From contig CAMDGW010000049.1 of NCBI GenBank assembly GCA_945897695.1, positions 1-13,701 on the forward strand: a stretch of DNA of 13,701 nucleotides, written 5' to 3'. This document shows, piece by piece, positions 7,092 through 13,701 of this stretch. Under the pieces are notes generated by a model. That model was not told the origin of the DNA and searched no databases. It worked only from the letters and a program-made list of their open reading frames with translations. A program made the position numbers and the translations under genes. Numbering within the stretch: position 1 is the first letter of the stretch; each line of letters begins with the position of its first letter. The DNA is from Pseudobacteriovorax antillogorgiicola (GTDB taxonomy: Bacteria > Bdellovibrionota_B > Oligoflexia > Oligoflexales > RGVZ01).

Positions 7092-8603
7092 ATGTCCGTC
7101 GGAATTCAGCGTCTCTTAGAATCACAGTCAGTAAGTGTTGATTTCAGTGTAGAGGGACTCTCTGCTGAATACATGATGGTGCTAAATCATATTTGGAATG
7201 GCCGTTTTGAGGCGGCTGCTGATCACGCATCGTCATTGCTTTCAGCGGATGATGATCATCCAGCAACAGCGCGTCTTTACCGAGCTTGGATTGAAGCATT
7301 GTCGGAGCTTGCTGATCAGGACTCTTTGATGGCTCTTGGTAATCATTTACTGGCTCTTGGACGAAACGATCAAGAAATGAAGCAAACCTATCTTGCGCTG
7401 CGTGGTGTAATACATCTCTATTTAGACCAAGCACCTGCTGCAAGAATGGTTTTACGCGCAATCCAGGGACGAGAGTTCAACGCTTATTGCTTGGAATTTG
7501 AAGAAATGTGCGCGCGCCGCGGATTTGAAAATGCATCCGAATTTGCTCTGGCTCACTCAAGGGTAGCTATAGATGACTGGTTTCACTGGAATACGCTGAT
7601 AGCTGACATGTCGGTGTTTGGTCCATCGGACGAGTTGCACGAGGTTCTAAATTATTCAAGCCGAGCTTTCCCGGGATCCCCAGCAACAGATTTGGCGAAT
7701 ATGCACCGTGCTGTTGACTCAGGTTATTGGCCAGGAGCAATGGCATCTGCAATGAAGCTACACCAAAACTTTCCGGATCACAGCGACTATGGATTTATGG
7801 CTGCTTTCAGTTCATATCAAGCTGGTGATCATGAGCTTGCTCTCAAGACACTTCGCGGCCTTGGCGAATTTATGAATACAGCAGATCCAGATGTGCTGCA
7901 TCTGACCGGCGAAATTCTAGCCAATAAGGCTTTGGAGACTGATAACGAAAGTGTAGCCCGCACGGCCATCCAAAAATTGGATACGGCTGCGCGAATGTAC
8001 CGCCGCCAAGGCAAGCCCGTTGATACAGCGCTCTCATTAATCCAAAGGCTTGAGCGTCATATTGTTGCTGAAACAAATCACAGCCTTGATGCAGATGCAT
8101 TTAGAGCGCCTCGTAGCTGGATGGTTATGCTTACGCCATCCCAGTATGCAAATCTTTCAACATCTGGGGATCAAGATGTCGCAGTGCTGCATAGACCTAT
8201 GGGTCGTGAGGCGATGCCAGGGGATGTCGTGCTATTTATGACAAAGTCTGCCCATATTGCAAAGCAGCCGGATGCAACCAATCAAGAATGGAGAATTGTC
8301 GCAGTCTATCGGGTGACGACGCGTCCATACTGGCATCCGACAAATCGCTGGCATAATGGTCTGGAATTGGTAGATCGTCCAGATTCTCCGATCCCGGTTG
8401 ACGCAAAAGACGTGGGTAGCGACTGGAATATACGCGGTAAGAAATATAGCCTTCCTCGCGGCCATCATGCCCGCTTTGGGGTCTTTGAGCTTGATGATAG
8501 CGCAATGGATGTGTTTGTTTCGGCTGTCAAACGCCGCAGTGATGGTATTGCTCACGATGTTGATAGACGATCTGCGGACCAGACTAAGAAAGACTCTGTC
8601 TAA
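7092..8603 (+). CDS. Helical-repeat (TPR-like) protein with C-terminal PUA/EVE-like domain
   Basis: The product is 503 residues, cytoplasmic, with no signal peptide. Residues 20-330 are alpha-helical with TPR-like pairs (around 25-55, 60-122, 190-225 and 230-262, for example GDHELALKTLRGLGEF). Residues about 341-480 change character to a beta-rich fold: RSWMVMLTPSQY, then PGDVVLFMT (377-384) and WRIVAVYRVTTRPYW (400-414), then FGVFELDD. An aromatic start, a central GDxVxFx strand and a later strand reading xIVAxxxV are the pattern of PUA-superfamily EVE/ASCH domains, which recognise modified nucleic-acid bases. This assignment is my inference from pattern and needs a profile search. The ATG at 7092 has GAGGGGG (7077-7083) 8 bases upstream. 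Only 45 bases separate it from the membrane protein gene, so the two probably form an operon. Confidence 0.8.
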   Translation: MSVGIQRLLESQSVSVDFSVEGLSAEYMMVLNHIWNGRFEAAADHASSLLSADDDHPATARLYRAWIEALSELADQDSLMALGNHLLALGRNDQEMKQTYLALRGVIHLYLDQAPAARMVLRAIQGREFNAYCLEFEEMCARRGFENASEFALAHSRVAIDDWFHWNTLIADMSVFGPSDELHEVLNYSSRAFPGSPATDLANMHRAVDSGYWPGAMASAMKLHQNFPDHSDYGFMAAFSSYQAGDHELALKTLRGLGEFMNTADPDVLHLTGEILANKALETDNESVARTAIQKLDTAARMYRRQGKPVDTALSLIQRLERHIVAETNHSLDADAFRAPRSWMVMLTPSQYANLSTSGDQDVAVLHRPMGREAMPGDVVLFMTKSAHIAKQPDATNQEWRIVAVYRVTTRPYWHPTNRWHNGLELVDRPDSPIPVDAKDVGSDWNIRGKKYSLPRGHHARFGVFELDDSAMDVFVSAVKRRSDGIAHDVDRRSADQTKKDSV

Positions 8604-8614
8604 GGGGGAATTGA

Positions 8615-8638
8615 ATGAATCTGCCACTTTGGGGTTAA
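8615..8638 (+). CDS. Possible seven-codon leader peptide ORF
   Basis: ATG at 8615 with GGGGGA (8604-8609) 5 bases upstream encodes MNLPLWG and then stops. Its TAA overlaps the strong ribosome site AAAGGAGG (8637-8644) of the next gene. This layout would allow translational coupling, but such a short frame can arise by chance. Confidence 0.2.
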   Translation: MNLPLWG

Positions 8639-8648
8639 AGGAGGATTT

Positions 8649-9800
8649 GTGAAGCGCGTCTTTAAAATCATGGTGGTAGTTGGCTGTGAAATTCTTGCTA
8701 CGACTTTAGTTCATGCTGAGGGTGAGACGGCAGATCCCGTCGCGCTTGATCAGAATATGGTTGTTGAGTCGAAAATTTCTACTGGTGATGAAAAAGAGGA
8801 AAGCTCGACTTCTGTTGCCGATGGACAGCCAAGAAAAAATCAAAAAGTCAAACCTGTGACCGTTGAGGCTAGGGAGTCTCTTCCTGACGGAGCGCTCGTC
8901 AGCTCAGGCGAGCGTGTTGCAATTGATGGTAAAGGCTTTAGTATCATCGCTCCGCAGGGTTGGGTGGTTCGGAAAAATCTTCCTCGCTCCAGTCTTTTTG
9001 TGCAGGCTCAGGTGCCAGCGTCTCAATATCCTCGCAATATCTCGGTGGTGCGGTTTGCGGAGCCGAAGATTATTTCTGCGGTGTCCGCGCAGGAATTTGC
9101 AGATCGTCTCGTGGCGTCTTTCCCTCAAGTTTCCAGCACGATTGAAGGTTATTCGCTTCGCAGTCATGAATCGATAAAGATGCTTGATGGTCGCGAAGGG
9201 TGGCTGTTTTATACTGAGTTTTCTGACTCTGGACGCAAGATGATGCAGGCACATGTGCTTGTCAGTAGTGAGACCAATCATTATCTGGCGACATATACTG
9301 ATGTAGCTGAACATTTTGATGGGGCTGCTGCTGGCGATGCATTTTTGTCAGAAGCTTGGGGGGCAATGACTTCTATTGAGCTCAATTCTCCGAGTCCGGG
9401 GCTTGGCTTTGATGTCCGACGCATAACGGCGGTCTTAATCGGCTTATCACTATTACTCATCTTCTCAACGTTGGTGCGAAAGTTTATTGCTAAGCGCCAC
9501 TATCGCGCCATGTCGGATGCGGAAGAAGGTTTGGAAAATGAATTGGATGATGGTCCCTCAACCTTAAAATCTCGATCGAAAATGGACAATTTAGCGACGG
9601 CCGTGTCCGGCATTAGCGCTTTATCTGGAGGGGTGGATTTAGCTGACGAGAATGTTGATGACACAGTCGAGGAGACTGGGACATCAAGTTTTTCTCGAAT
9701 CGTTAAATTAAAGGCAAAGAAGGTGACGACGACCCCAGACGATGATGATCTGGAATTTAATTCTGAAGACAAAGGTAATCGCCTCAAGCGCGGAGCATAA
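8649..9800 (+). CDS. Membrane-anchored protein with exported PsbP/DUF1795-like domain, unknown function
   Basis: The product is 383 residues. Residues 1-23 are a signal peptide (VHA-E). An acidic/Ser-rich linker (24-85) leads to a beta-rich domain at about 87-245: GFSIIAPQGWVVRKN, NISVVRFAEP, EFADRLVASFP, LDGREGWLFYTEF, HYLATYTDV. These are the landmarks of the PsbP/Mog1/DcrB (DUF1795) fold, and no catalytic residues are apparent. A single membrane helix follows (about 258-281), then basic residues and a cytoplasmic tail (about 290-383) rich in Asp/Glu and predicted disordered. Topology is therefore periplasmic domain outside, acidic tail inside. The start is GTG at 8649 with AAAGGAGG only 4 bases before it; ATG at 8670 is an alternative giving a shorter signal. 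It lies 45 bases after the TPR/EVE-like gene, so the tail could meet that cytoplasmic protein (inference). Its last 17 bases overlap the end of mtnA on the other strand. Confidence 0.8.
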   Translation: MKRVFKIMVVVGCEILATTLVHAEGETADPVALDQNMVVESKISTGDEKEESSTSVADGQPRKNQKVKPVTVEARESLPDGALVSSGERVAIDGKGFSIIAPQGWVVRKNLPRSSLFVQAQVPASQYPRNISVVRFAEPKIISAVSAQEFADRLVASFPQVSSTIEGYSLRSHESIKMLDGREGWLFYTEFSDSGRKMMQAHVLVSSETNHYLATYTDVAEHFDGAAAGDAFLSEAWGAMTSIELNSPSPGLGFDVRRITAVLIGLSLLLIFSTLVRKFIAKRHYRAMSDAEEGLENELDDGPSTLKSRSKMDNLATAVSGISALSGGVDLADENVDDTVEETGTSSFSRIVKLKAKKVTTTPDDDDLEFNSEDKGNRLKRGA

Positions 9801-10812
9801 ACCTTGGTCCTTTAAATACGCCGTTTTCGGTGACGATGGCTGAAATGAGCTCCGCTGGTGTTACATCAAAAGATGGATTCCAAACCAGGGCATCAGCCGG
9901 CGCAACGGCAATGCCCTGAACTTCCTTTAGCTCCTTGGACGGACGCTCCTCAACGGGGATTTCTTTGCCTGAGGAAATCTTAAAATCGATGGTTGACTTG
10001 GGTGCAGCCACAACAAACGGTATGTTGTGGTGTCGACAAAGCACGGCCAGACCATAGGTTCCAATCTTGTTTGCTGTATCGCCATTGGTGGCGATACGAT
10101 CTGCTCCGACCACGACCATGTCCACTTTTCCAAGCTGCATAAGATACGCCGCCATATTGTCTGTAATCAAATTGTAGGGAATTTTGTCCTGACCAAGTTC
10201 AAAGGCAGTGAGTCGAGCTCCCTGAAGATAGGGACGTGTTTCGTCGACCCAAACATTTTTAATGCGCCCCTCTCTATGCATGGATCGGATGATGCCCAGA
10301 GCCGTACCATAACCAGCGGTGGCAAGGCTCCCTGTGTTACAGTGTGTCAAGATATTTGCAGGACGAGGCATGAGTGTCGCACCGTGGTCACCGATGGCGC
10401 GGCAGGTTCGGATATCATCATCAAATAGATACTGAGCATGGGCGGCAAGTTTTGATGTTGCCATTGCCATGGTGGTGTCAGATGTAAAAACATTGGCGAT
10501 CTTTTGCATTTCATTTAAAGCATAGAAAAGGTTAACGGCAGTGGGTCTAGTGCGTGACATGCGAGCAATGGCCTCGGCAAACTTATTCTTGTACTGATCC
10601 CATGCCAGAAGGTGCGAGTGATTTGCTGCATCTATGGCAATGCCCCAGGCGGCTGCGCAGCCAATTGCTGGTGCCCCCCTTACAACCATGTCTTCAATGG
10701 CCTTGGCTACGGACTCCAGATTTCCGCAGGCAATCCAAACTTCCTCGTTCGGAAGACGCTTTTGGTCAATGAGGTGCAGACGAGAATCAGAATACTTCAT
10801 GGCTGAAAACAT
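9784..10812 (-). CDS. mtnA: S-methyl-5-thioribose-1-phosphate isomerase
   Basis: The product is 342 residues, the usual family length. It has the eIF2B-related fold signatures of MtnA: VRGAPAIGCAAAWG (44-57), RPTAVNLFYALNEM (89-102), THCNTGSLATAGYGTALG with the catalytic Cys158, VWVDETRPYLQGARLTA, DNMAAYLM, and VVVGADRIATNGDTANKIGT with the catalytic Asp238. It converts 5-methylthioribose 1-phosphate to the ribulose form in the methionine salvage pathway, recycling the by-product of polyamine and SAM chemistry. No other mtn gene is in the window. The ATG at 10812 has AGGAG 6 bases upstream. It is 92 bases downstream of lspA on the same strand, so co-transcription is possible. Its stop lies inside the 3' end of the convergent gene. 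Confidence 0.95.
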   Translation of the reverse strand: MFSAMKYSDSRLHLIDQKRLPNEEVWIACGNLESVAKAIEDMVVRGAPAIGCAAAWGIAIDAANHSHLLAWDQYKNKFAEAIARMSRTRPTAVNLFYALNEMQKIANVFTSDTTMAMATSKLAAHAQYLFDDDIRTCRAIGDHGATLMPRPANILTHCNTGSLATAGYGTALGIIRSMHREGRIKNVWVDETRPYLQGARLTAFELGQDKIPYNLITDNMAAYLMQLGKVDMVVVGADRIATNGDTANKIGTYGLAVLCRHHNIPFVVAAPKSTIDFKISSGKEIPVEERPSKELKEVQGIAVAPADALVWNPSFDVTPAELISAIVTENGVFKGPRFMLRA

Positions 10813-10904
10813 TTAGAGCTCCTGGCGGATGATCCGTTTCAATAAGCGGTACCTCATCAACCTGTGATCGGTTCATGGGCAAGAGAGTATCTTTGAGCAA
10901 CGGT

Positions 10905-11405
10905 TTAACTGACAGCGAGTTTTCGTTCAATTGTGAAATGAGCAACAATCAGCAAGATGACTCCGATCATAATGGAGACGTCTGCGACGTTGAAAATATT
11001 CGTGGCAAACCAGCTTCCTGGTATTCCCACCCATAAAAAGTCGACAACATATCCATACATGGCTCTGTCAATCAAATTGCCAACTCCTCCAGCAATCACG
11101 AGACTATAGCAGGCCACCATGTAGTTTTTGAGCTCGCTTGACGTGACGGTGTACCAAGCAAGTCCACCTAGGAACATAAAGGGTATCACTGTCAGCAACC
11201 AAAACCTCATCGTGTCGTTGAGGGTTGAGCCCATGCTTCCCCAAGCACCGGTATTTTCGGCATACATCAGAAGAAAATAGCCGCCCAGAAACGAATTTGA
11301 AGGCATGTCTTTAAGGGATGTGATGGCCCAGGACTTCGTCCATTGATCAATTCCAATAACAACCAGGGAAATCATGGCTAGCAGCAGAGTGCGACGGATG
11401 GTCAT
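10905..11405 (-). CDS. lspA: Lipoprotein signal peptidase (signal peptidase II)
   Basis: The product is 166 residues from the ATG at 11405, the normal LspA size, with four hydrophobic segments. Conserved boxes are present in order: IDQWTK with Asp20, AENTGAWGS (51 onward), GGVGNLIDRAMYGYVVDF with Asp113, and FNVADVSI with Asp142. The last two Asp are the catalytic aspartyl-protease pair and lie near the E. coli positions. The usual NTGAAFG box reads NTGAWGS, a small deviation. The enzyme cuts prolipoproteins before the lipidated Cys in the inner membrane, so it would process the putative lipoprotein at 2620. The frame is open up to 11486, but GAGG sits 8 bases before the 11405 ATG and the extra N-terminal residues are not LspA-like. 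Confidence 0.93.
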   Translation of the reverse strand: MTIRRTLLLAMISLVVIGIDQWTKSWAITSLKDMPSNSFLGGYFLLMYAENTGAWGSMGSTLNDTMRFWLLTVIPFMFLGGLAWYTVTSSELKNYMVACYSLVIAGGVGNLIDRAMYGYVVDFLWVGIPGSWFATNIFNVADVSIMIGVILLIVAHFTIERKLAVS

Positions 11406-11540
11406 GACGGGGGGCCTCATGGTAACGCGATAGATTTGATGCGAAAACCAGGGGAGTTTATCAGTTGAGCAGGCAAATTGGTACAATAAACCACAGCTTT
11501 AAATTTAAAAAACGATAAAAAACGGGGGGATAGCTTGTGG

Positions 11541-11608
11541 CGTTCGGGGGTTCCTAAAGTTTTACTTTCTCGTCCCGATACCCTGTTACAGAGGGGATGA
11601 CCCCCACG
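11541..11608 (+). ncRNA. Candidate structured RNA leader upstream of the 55-residue protein
   Basis: A closing helix joins CGT (11541-11543) and GGGGGT (11546-11551) to ACCCCC (11600-11605) and ACG (11606-11608), with a two-base TC bulge. Inside are two hairpins. One is AAAGT-TTT-ACTTT (11556-11568). The other is CTG-TTA-CAG (11583-11591), extended by GTCCC (11572-11576) with GGGAT (11594-11598) or by CC with GG across a bulged A. Immediately after, ACGTAA (11606-11611) can pair with TTATGT (11614-11619), reusing the ACG of the closing helix, directly before the ribosome site. This is a three-way-junction-like layout with a possible switch. I cannot match it to a named riboswitch. Confidence 0.4.
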
Positions 11609-11636
11609 TAACCTTATGTAGGAGGAGGGATTTACC

Positions 11637-11804
11637 ATGGGTGACCGCAGTCCAAAGGACAAACAAAAAAAACAAAAGCAGCATGACAAAGATCATGCTA
11701 AGCAGAGCCAGCAGCGGCAGGAAAACATGATGAAAAACCGCCGTGAGAATGGCAAACCTGGTGACGATCAGGAGCATCCAGAGCAGTACAAGAAAGTTGG
11801 ATAA
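11637..11804 (+). CDS. Tiny highly charged protein starting MGDRSPK, unknown function
   Basis: The product is 55 residues. The ATG at 11637 follows one of the strongest ribosome sites in the window, GGAGGAGGG (11621-11629). The sequence is nearly all Lys, Arg, Gln, His, Asp, Glu and Asn, with no hydrophobic core, so it should be disordered or a helix that folds on a partner. The opening MGDRSPKDKQKKQKQ resembles a group of small bacterial proteins that begin MGDKSPK and have Lys/Gln-rich tails, which I know only as uncharacterised proteins. The gene has its own leader upstream and tandem hairpins downstream, so it looks like a separate transcription unit. It is divergent from lspA. Confidence 0.75.
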   Translation: MGDRSPKDKQKKQKQHDKDHAKQSQQRQENMMKNRRENGKPGDDQEHPEQYKKVG

Positions 11805-11830
11805 CGTTTAGGTGCTTTTTTAAGCAGTAA

Positions 11831-11864
11831 ATCAGGCGGCCCTTGGGCCGCCTGATGTCGTTTT
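11831..11864 (+). terminator. GC-rich hairpin, likely terminator of the tiny gene
   Basis: ATCAGGCGGCCC (11831-11842) and GGGCCGCCTGAT (11845-11856) form a 12-bp perfect stem with only TT between, so the top pairs must open. A short T run (GTCGTTTT) follows at 11857-11864. The stem is very stable but the U run is weak. Confidence 0.75.
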
Positions 11865-11873
11865 AGAGCCTAT

Positions 11874-11898
11874 CCACCTTTGAAACAAGGTGGCTTTT
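11874..11898 (+). terminator. Second tandem hairpin, likely terminator
   Basis: CCACCTT (11874-11880) pairs with AAGGTGG (11887-11893) across a TGAAAC loop and is followed by CTTTTATT. It lies 18 bases after the first hairpin and before the exonuclease gene, so it probably backs up termination. Confidence 0.65.
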
Positions 11899-11999
11899 AT
11901 TCTTGGTTCAGGGGGTGGTTCATGATAGGACTGCGCTTTCGCTAACCGAACTTCTGCTCAATTTTTGGGCTATATTTGATGTGACGCTCGAGATGACAA

Positions 12000-13701
12000 A
12001 TGCCTAAAGATTCCGTTGTGAAACCATCCAAAGACCGGTCTGTAGGTAAGACTGCAGACAGGGACTCAAGGCGTCCAGTGTCTCGAAAAACGACTAAGGG
12101 CCGCAAGCCAAACCGCGAGCTTTCGACCGGGGGTAGTGGCCCGACCTTGGATCCGAAATTGCGCAAAATCGTTAACGATTCTCTGGAGCGCTCCACCTTT
12201 ATTGTTTTTGACATCGAGACAACCGGTGGCAACCCGGAGCGAAACGGTATCACGGAGATCTGTGCCCTTAAAATCAAAGATGGCCAGGTCGTCGACAGAT
12301 TTTACAGTATGGTTAATCCTATGATCAGCATACCGCCCATCGTCAGGCGTATGACCGGGATTACAAATCAGATGGTGGCTGACGCACCGGTGATCCACGA
12401 GGTTTTCCCGGACTTTATGGAGTTTGTGGCAGACAATATTCTGGTGAGTCACAACACCATCGGGGATCTGATTTTCCTTCGCTATTTCGCTAAGGAAACC
12501 GTAAATCGCGAGCTGACCAATTTTTTTCTGTGTACCCACCTCCTTGTAGAAAAACTTTGCCCAGAGGCCCCCGACAAATCCTTGAAGGGTCTCAGTCGTT
12601 ACTTTGATCTTTCTGGAGACAACTTTCATCGTGCCGAGGCAGATGCAATTCAGACCTGGGAGCTTTTCAAAGTTCTTGAGCGAAAACTGCGAGATCGCGG
12701 CATCTCAAAAGTGGAGCAAGCGATCAGGTTACAGGGTGACCTGGATTCGTCCTTGCGACTTGGTTGGGCTATTTCTACCGACAAGCTAAGAGGGCTACCT
12801 CAGGGAGCAGGTGTCTTTTATCTTTACGATCACGAGCGAAGACTACTACTTGTCAGTGGAGCGGTCTCGGTCCAGCGTGAGGTGGAAAAACTACAACGCT
12901 ATGATCTGATCCCCCGTCAGATTTTAAAGCTGATGCTTCGAAGTTACGATCTTCAAGCTACCAGAACAGCCAGTATTTTTGCGGCCTTGATGGCCGAGTG
13001 CGATGGCCTGGACAAGCATAAGCTATCCGTGGATCCCGGCATCCTTCATCAGAGGGTGGTTAACGTGATTGGCATCTACGAGGATCGTGGCGGCGGTTTG
13101 CGGTTAGCAGTAGGTCCTATGGAAGAGGGCGTATGCCAAGCATTTGGACCGGTGAAAGATCGTAAGCGAGCAGGTGAGTTTATCGAAGAGCTTGCCGCGA
13201 CACTGGGTGAAAAAATTACTCGCAATGGAATGCTCCTTGCTCAAGAACACAAGTCTCTTGTTATTGGGGCATTATCTGGAACACTCCCAGATCTTCTGCG
13301 CAAAGTTGAAAAAAATCTTTGGTCCCTGCGGATTATGTTTTGGCGCAAAAGAGCTATGGAAAATCAGCGCAATCGCCTTGAAAAAATTCAAAACCTATTA
13401 AATATGGATGGGGTCGGCGCATCGCCTTGGCCCAATGCATCTCAGATTCACGGTTTAATCGTAGTTCCAGATGAGTCGACTTCAACCTGGGTGCTCCACA
13501 CAGTCGTCGGTGGAAGGCCTCATTCAGCCCATCAGATAAGGGGTGACTGGCGCCAGAGACTGACACAAGGTGGCTTTGGAAAACGAATCATTAGTCGTAT
13601 GTATAAAGAAATGCGAGCTCCGAAGGACATGCCACCAATGACAAAAATCGAGGTTGCGCGCGTTAACGCTGTGTTATGGTGGCTTCAGCATGGCAAGGGT
13701 C
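12000..13701 (+). CDS. DnaQ-type 3'-5' exonuclease fused to degenerate GIY-YIG (UvrC/Cho-like) domain, 3' end cut
   Basis: An open frame of 567 codons runs from ATG 12000 to the window edge. Residues 1-60 are basic and low-complexity. The exonuclease domain (about 65-225) has all three DEDDh motifs: D71-I-E73-TTG, N152-x3-D156 in SHNTIGD, and H210-RAEA-D215. It should therefore be active on DNA or RNA 3' ends. Residues about 265-345 match the GIY-YIG domain that follows it in the DnaQ/UvrC fusion family, starting LPQGAGVFYLYD, but key positions are changed (see findings). A later block, QAFGPVKDRKRAGEF (from about 380), is also typical of that family, and the remaining tail is unassigned. Known relatives act in repair-type nucleotide excision or are uncharacterised. 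It is not the replicative epsilon subunit. The ribosome site is weak, and a possible TATATT (11971) has no good -35. Confidence 0.85.
   Translation, partial: MPKDSVVKPSKDRSVGKTADRDSRRPVSRKTTKGRKPNRELSTGGSGPTLDPKLRKIVNDSLERSTFIVFDIETTGGNPERNGITEICALKIKDGQVVDRFYSMVNPMISIPPIVRRMTGITNQMVADAPVIHEVFPDFMEFVADNILVSHNTIGDLIFLRYFAKETVNRELTNFFLCTHLLVEKLCPEAPDKSLKGLSRYFDLSGDNFHRAEADAIQTWELFKVLERKLRDRGISKVEQAIRLQGDLDSSLRLGWAISTDKLRGLPQGAGVFYLYDHERRLLLVSGAVSVQREVEKLQRYDLIPRQILKLMLRSYDLQATRTASIFAALMAECDGLDKHKLSVDPGILHQRVVNVIGIYEDRGGGLRLAVGPMEEGVCQAFGPVKDRKRAGEFIEELAATLGEKITRNGMLLAQEHKSLVIGALSGTLPDLLRKVEKNLWSLRIMFWRKRAMENQRNRLEKIQNLLNMDGVGASPWPNASQIHGLIVVPDESTSTWVLHTVVGGRPHSAHQIRGDWRQRLTQGGFGKRIISRMYKEMRAPKDMPPMTKIEVARVNAVLWWLQHGKG

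Noticed and set aside
11406..11486. Longer N-terminus for LspA starting at 11486
   Set aside because: The extra 27 residues are not family-like, and a ribosome site precedes the internal ATG at 11405, giving the standard length.
11541..11608. Small SRP RNA or a known riboswitch (TPP, fluoride, ykkC)
   Set aside because: The SRP GGAAGCAGCC loop and the core motifs of those riboswitches are not present, so it is reported only as a candidate structure.
12066..12629. A 187-codon leftward frame
   Set aside because: It lies antisense to the exonuclease domain, whose three catalytic motifs fix the real frame, and has no ribosome site of note.
12000..13701. Replicative DNA polymerase III epsilon subunit (dnaQ)
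   Set aside because: Epsilon is about 240 residues and lacks the following GIY-YIG-like and GPxxxRxxA blocks; this is the repair-type fusion family.
1..13701. CRISPR arrays, tRNA/rRNA genes, insertion sequences, prophage or toxin-antitoxin pairs
   Set aside because: No regularly spaced repeats, tRNA-like cloverleaf, transposase, integrase or paired small toxin/antitoxin frames were seen on either strand.

Overview
The window looks like an ordinary chromosomal stretch of a free-living Gram-negative bacterium with a balanced GC content. The evidence is a predicted lipoprotein together with the signal peptidase II that processes such proteins, two other proteins with export signals, Shine-Dalgarno sites before most genes, and metabolic housekeeping genes. 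The set (large TPR proteins of unknown function, a DnaQ/UvrC-type fusion, a tiny 'MGDRSPK' protein) would fit a deltaproteobacterial or Bdellovibrionota-like lineage. That placement is a guess, because no rRNA or other marker gene is present. No phage, transposon, CRISPR, tRNA or rRNA signal was seen.

Left part (1-3720). A leftward flavodoxin-fold NAD(P)H oxidoreductase, cut by the window edge, diverges from a rightward cluster of three genes: an isoprenylcysteine-methyltransferase-like membrane protein, a glutaryl-CoA dehydrogenase and a small putative lipoprotein. This cluster ends at a strong bidirectional terminator (3168-3199) shared with a convergent, exported thioredoxin-fold protein.

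Middle part (3992-9800). This is the least familiar region. It holds a 777-residue cytoplasmic TPR protein, a 105-residue protein with two CxxC pairs, a 503-residue protein joining TPR-like helices to a C-terminal PUA/EVE-like domain, and a 383-residue protein with a signal peptide, a PsbP/DUF1795-like domain, one membrane helix and an acidic tail. All point right. A perfect terminator at 6928-6968 splits them, so the last two (7092-9800) form the more likely transcription unit. Their functions cannot be read from sequence alone.

Right part (9784-13701). Leftward mtnA (methionine salvage) overlaps the end of the preceding gene by 17 bases, and lspA (lipoprotein signal peptidase) lies upstream of it on the same strand. 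Divergent from lspA is a 55-residue, highly charged protein with an unusually structured 5' leader, followed by two tandem hairpins. The window ends inside a DnaQ-type exonuclease fused to a GIY-YIG-like domain whose catalytic residues appear to be lost.

The most notable points are the TPR plus PUA/EVE-like protein and its membrane neighbour, the degenerate nuclease half of the exonuclease fusion, and the structured leader before the tiny protein. Nothing here proves a new system. These are leads that family searches and covariance tests could settle.
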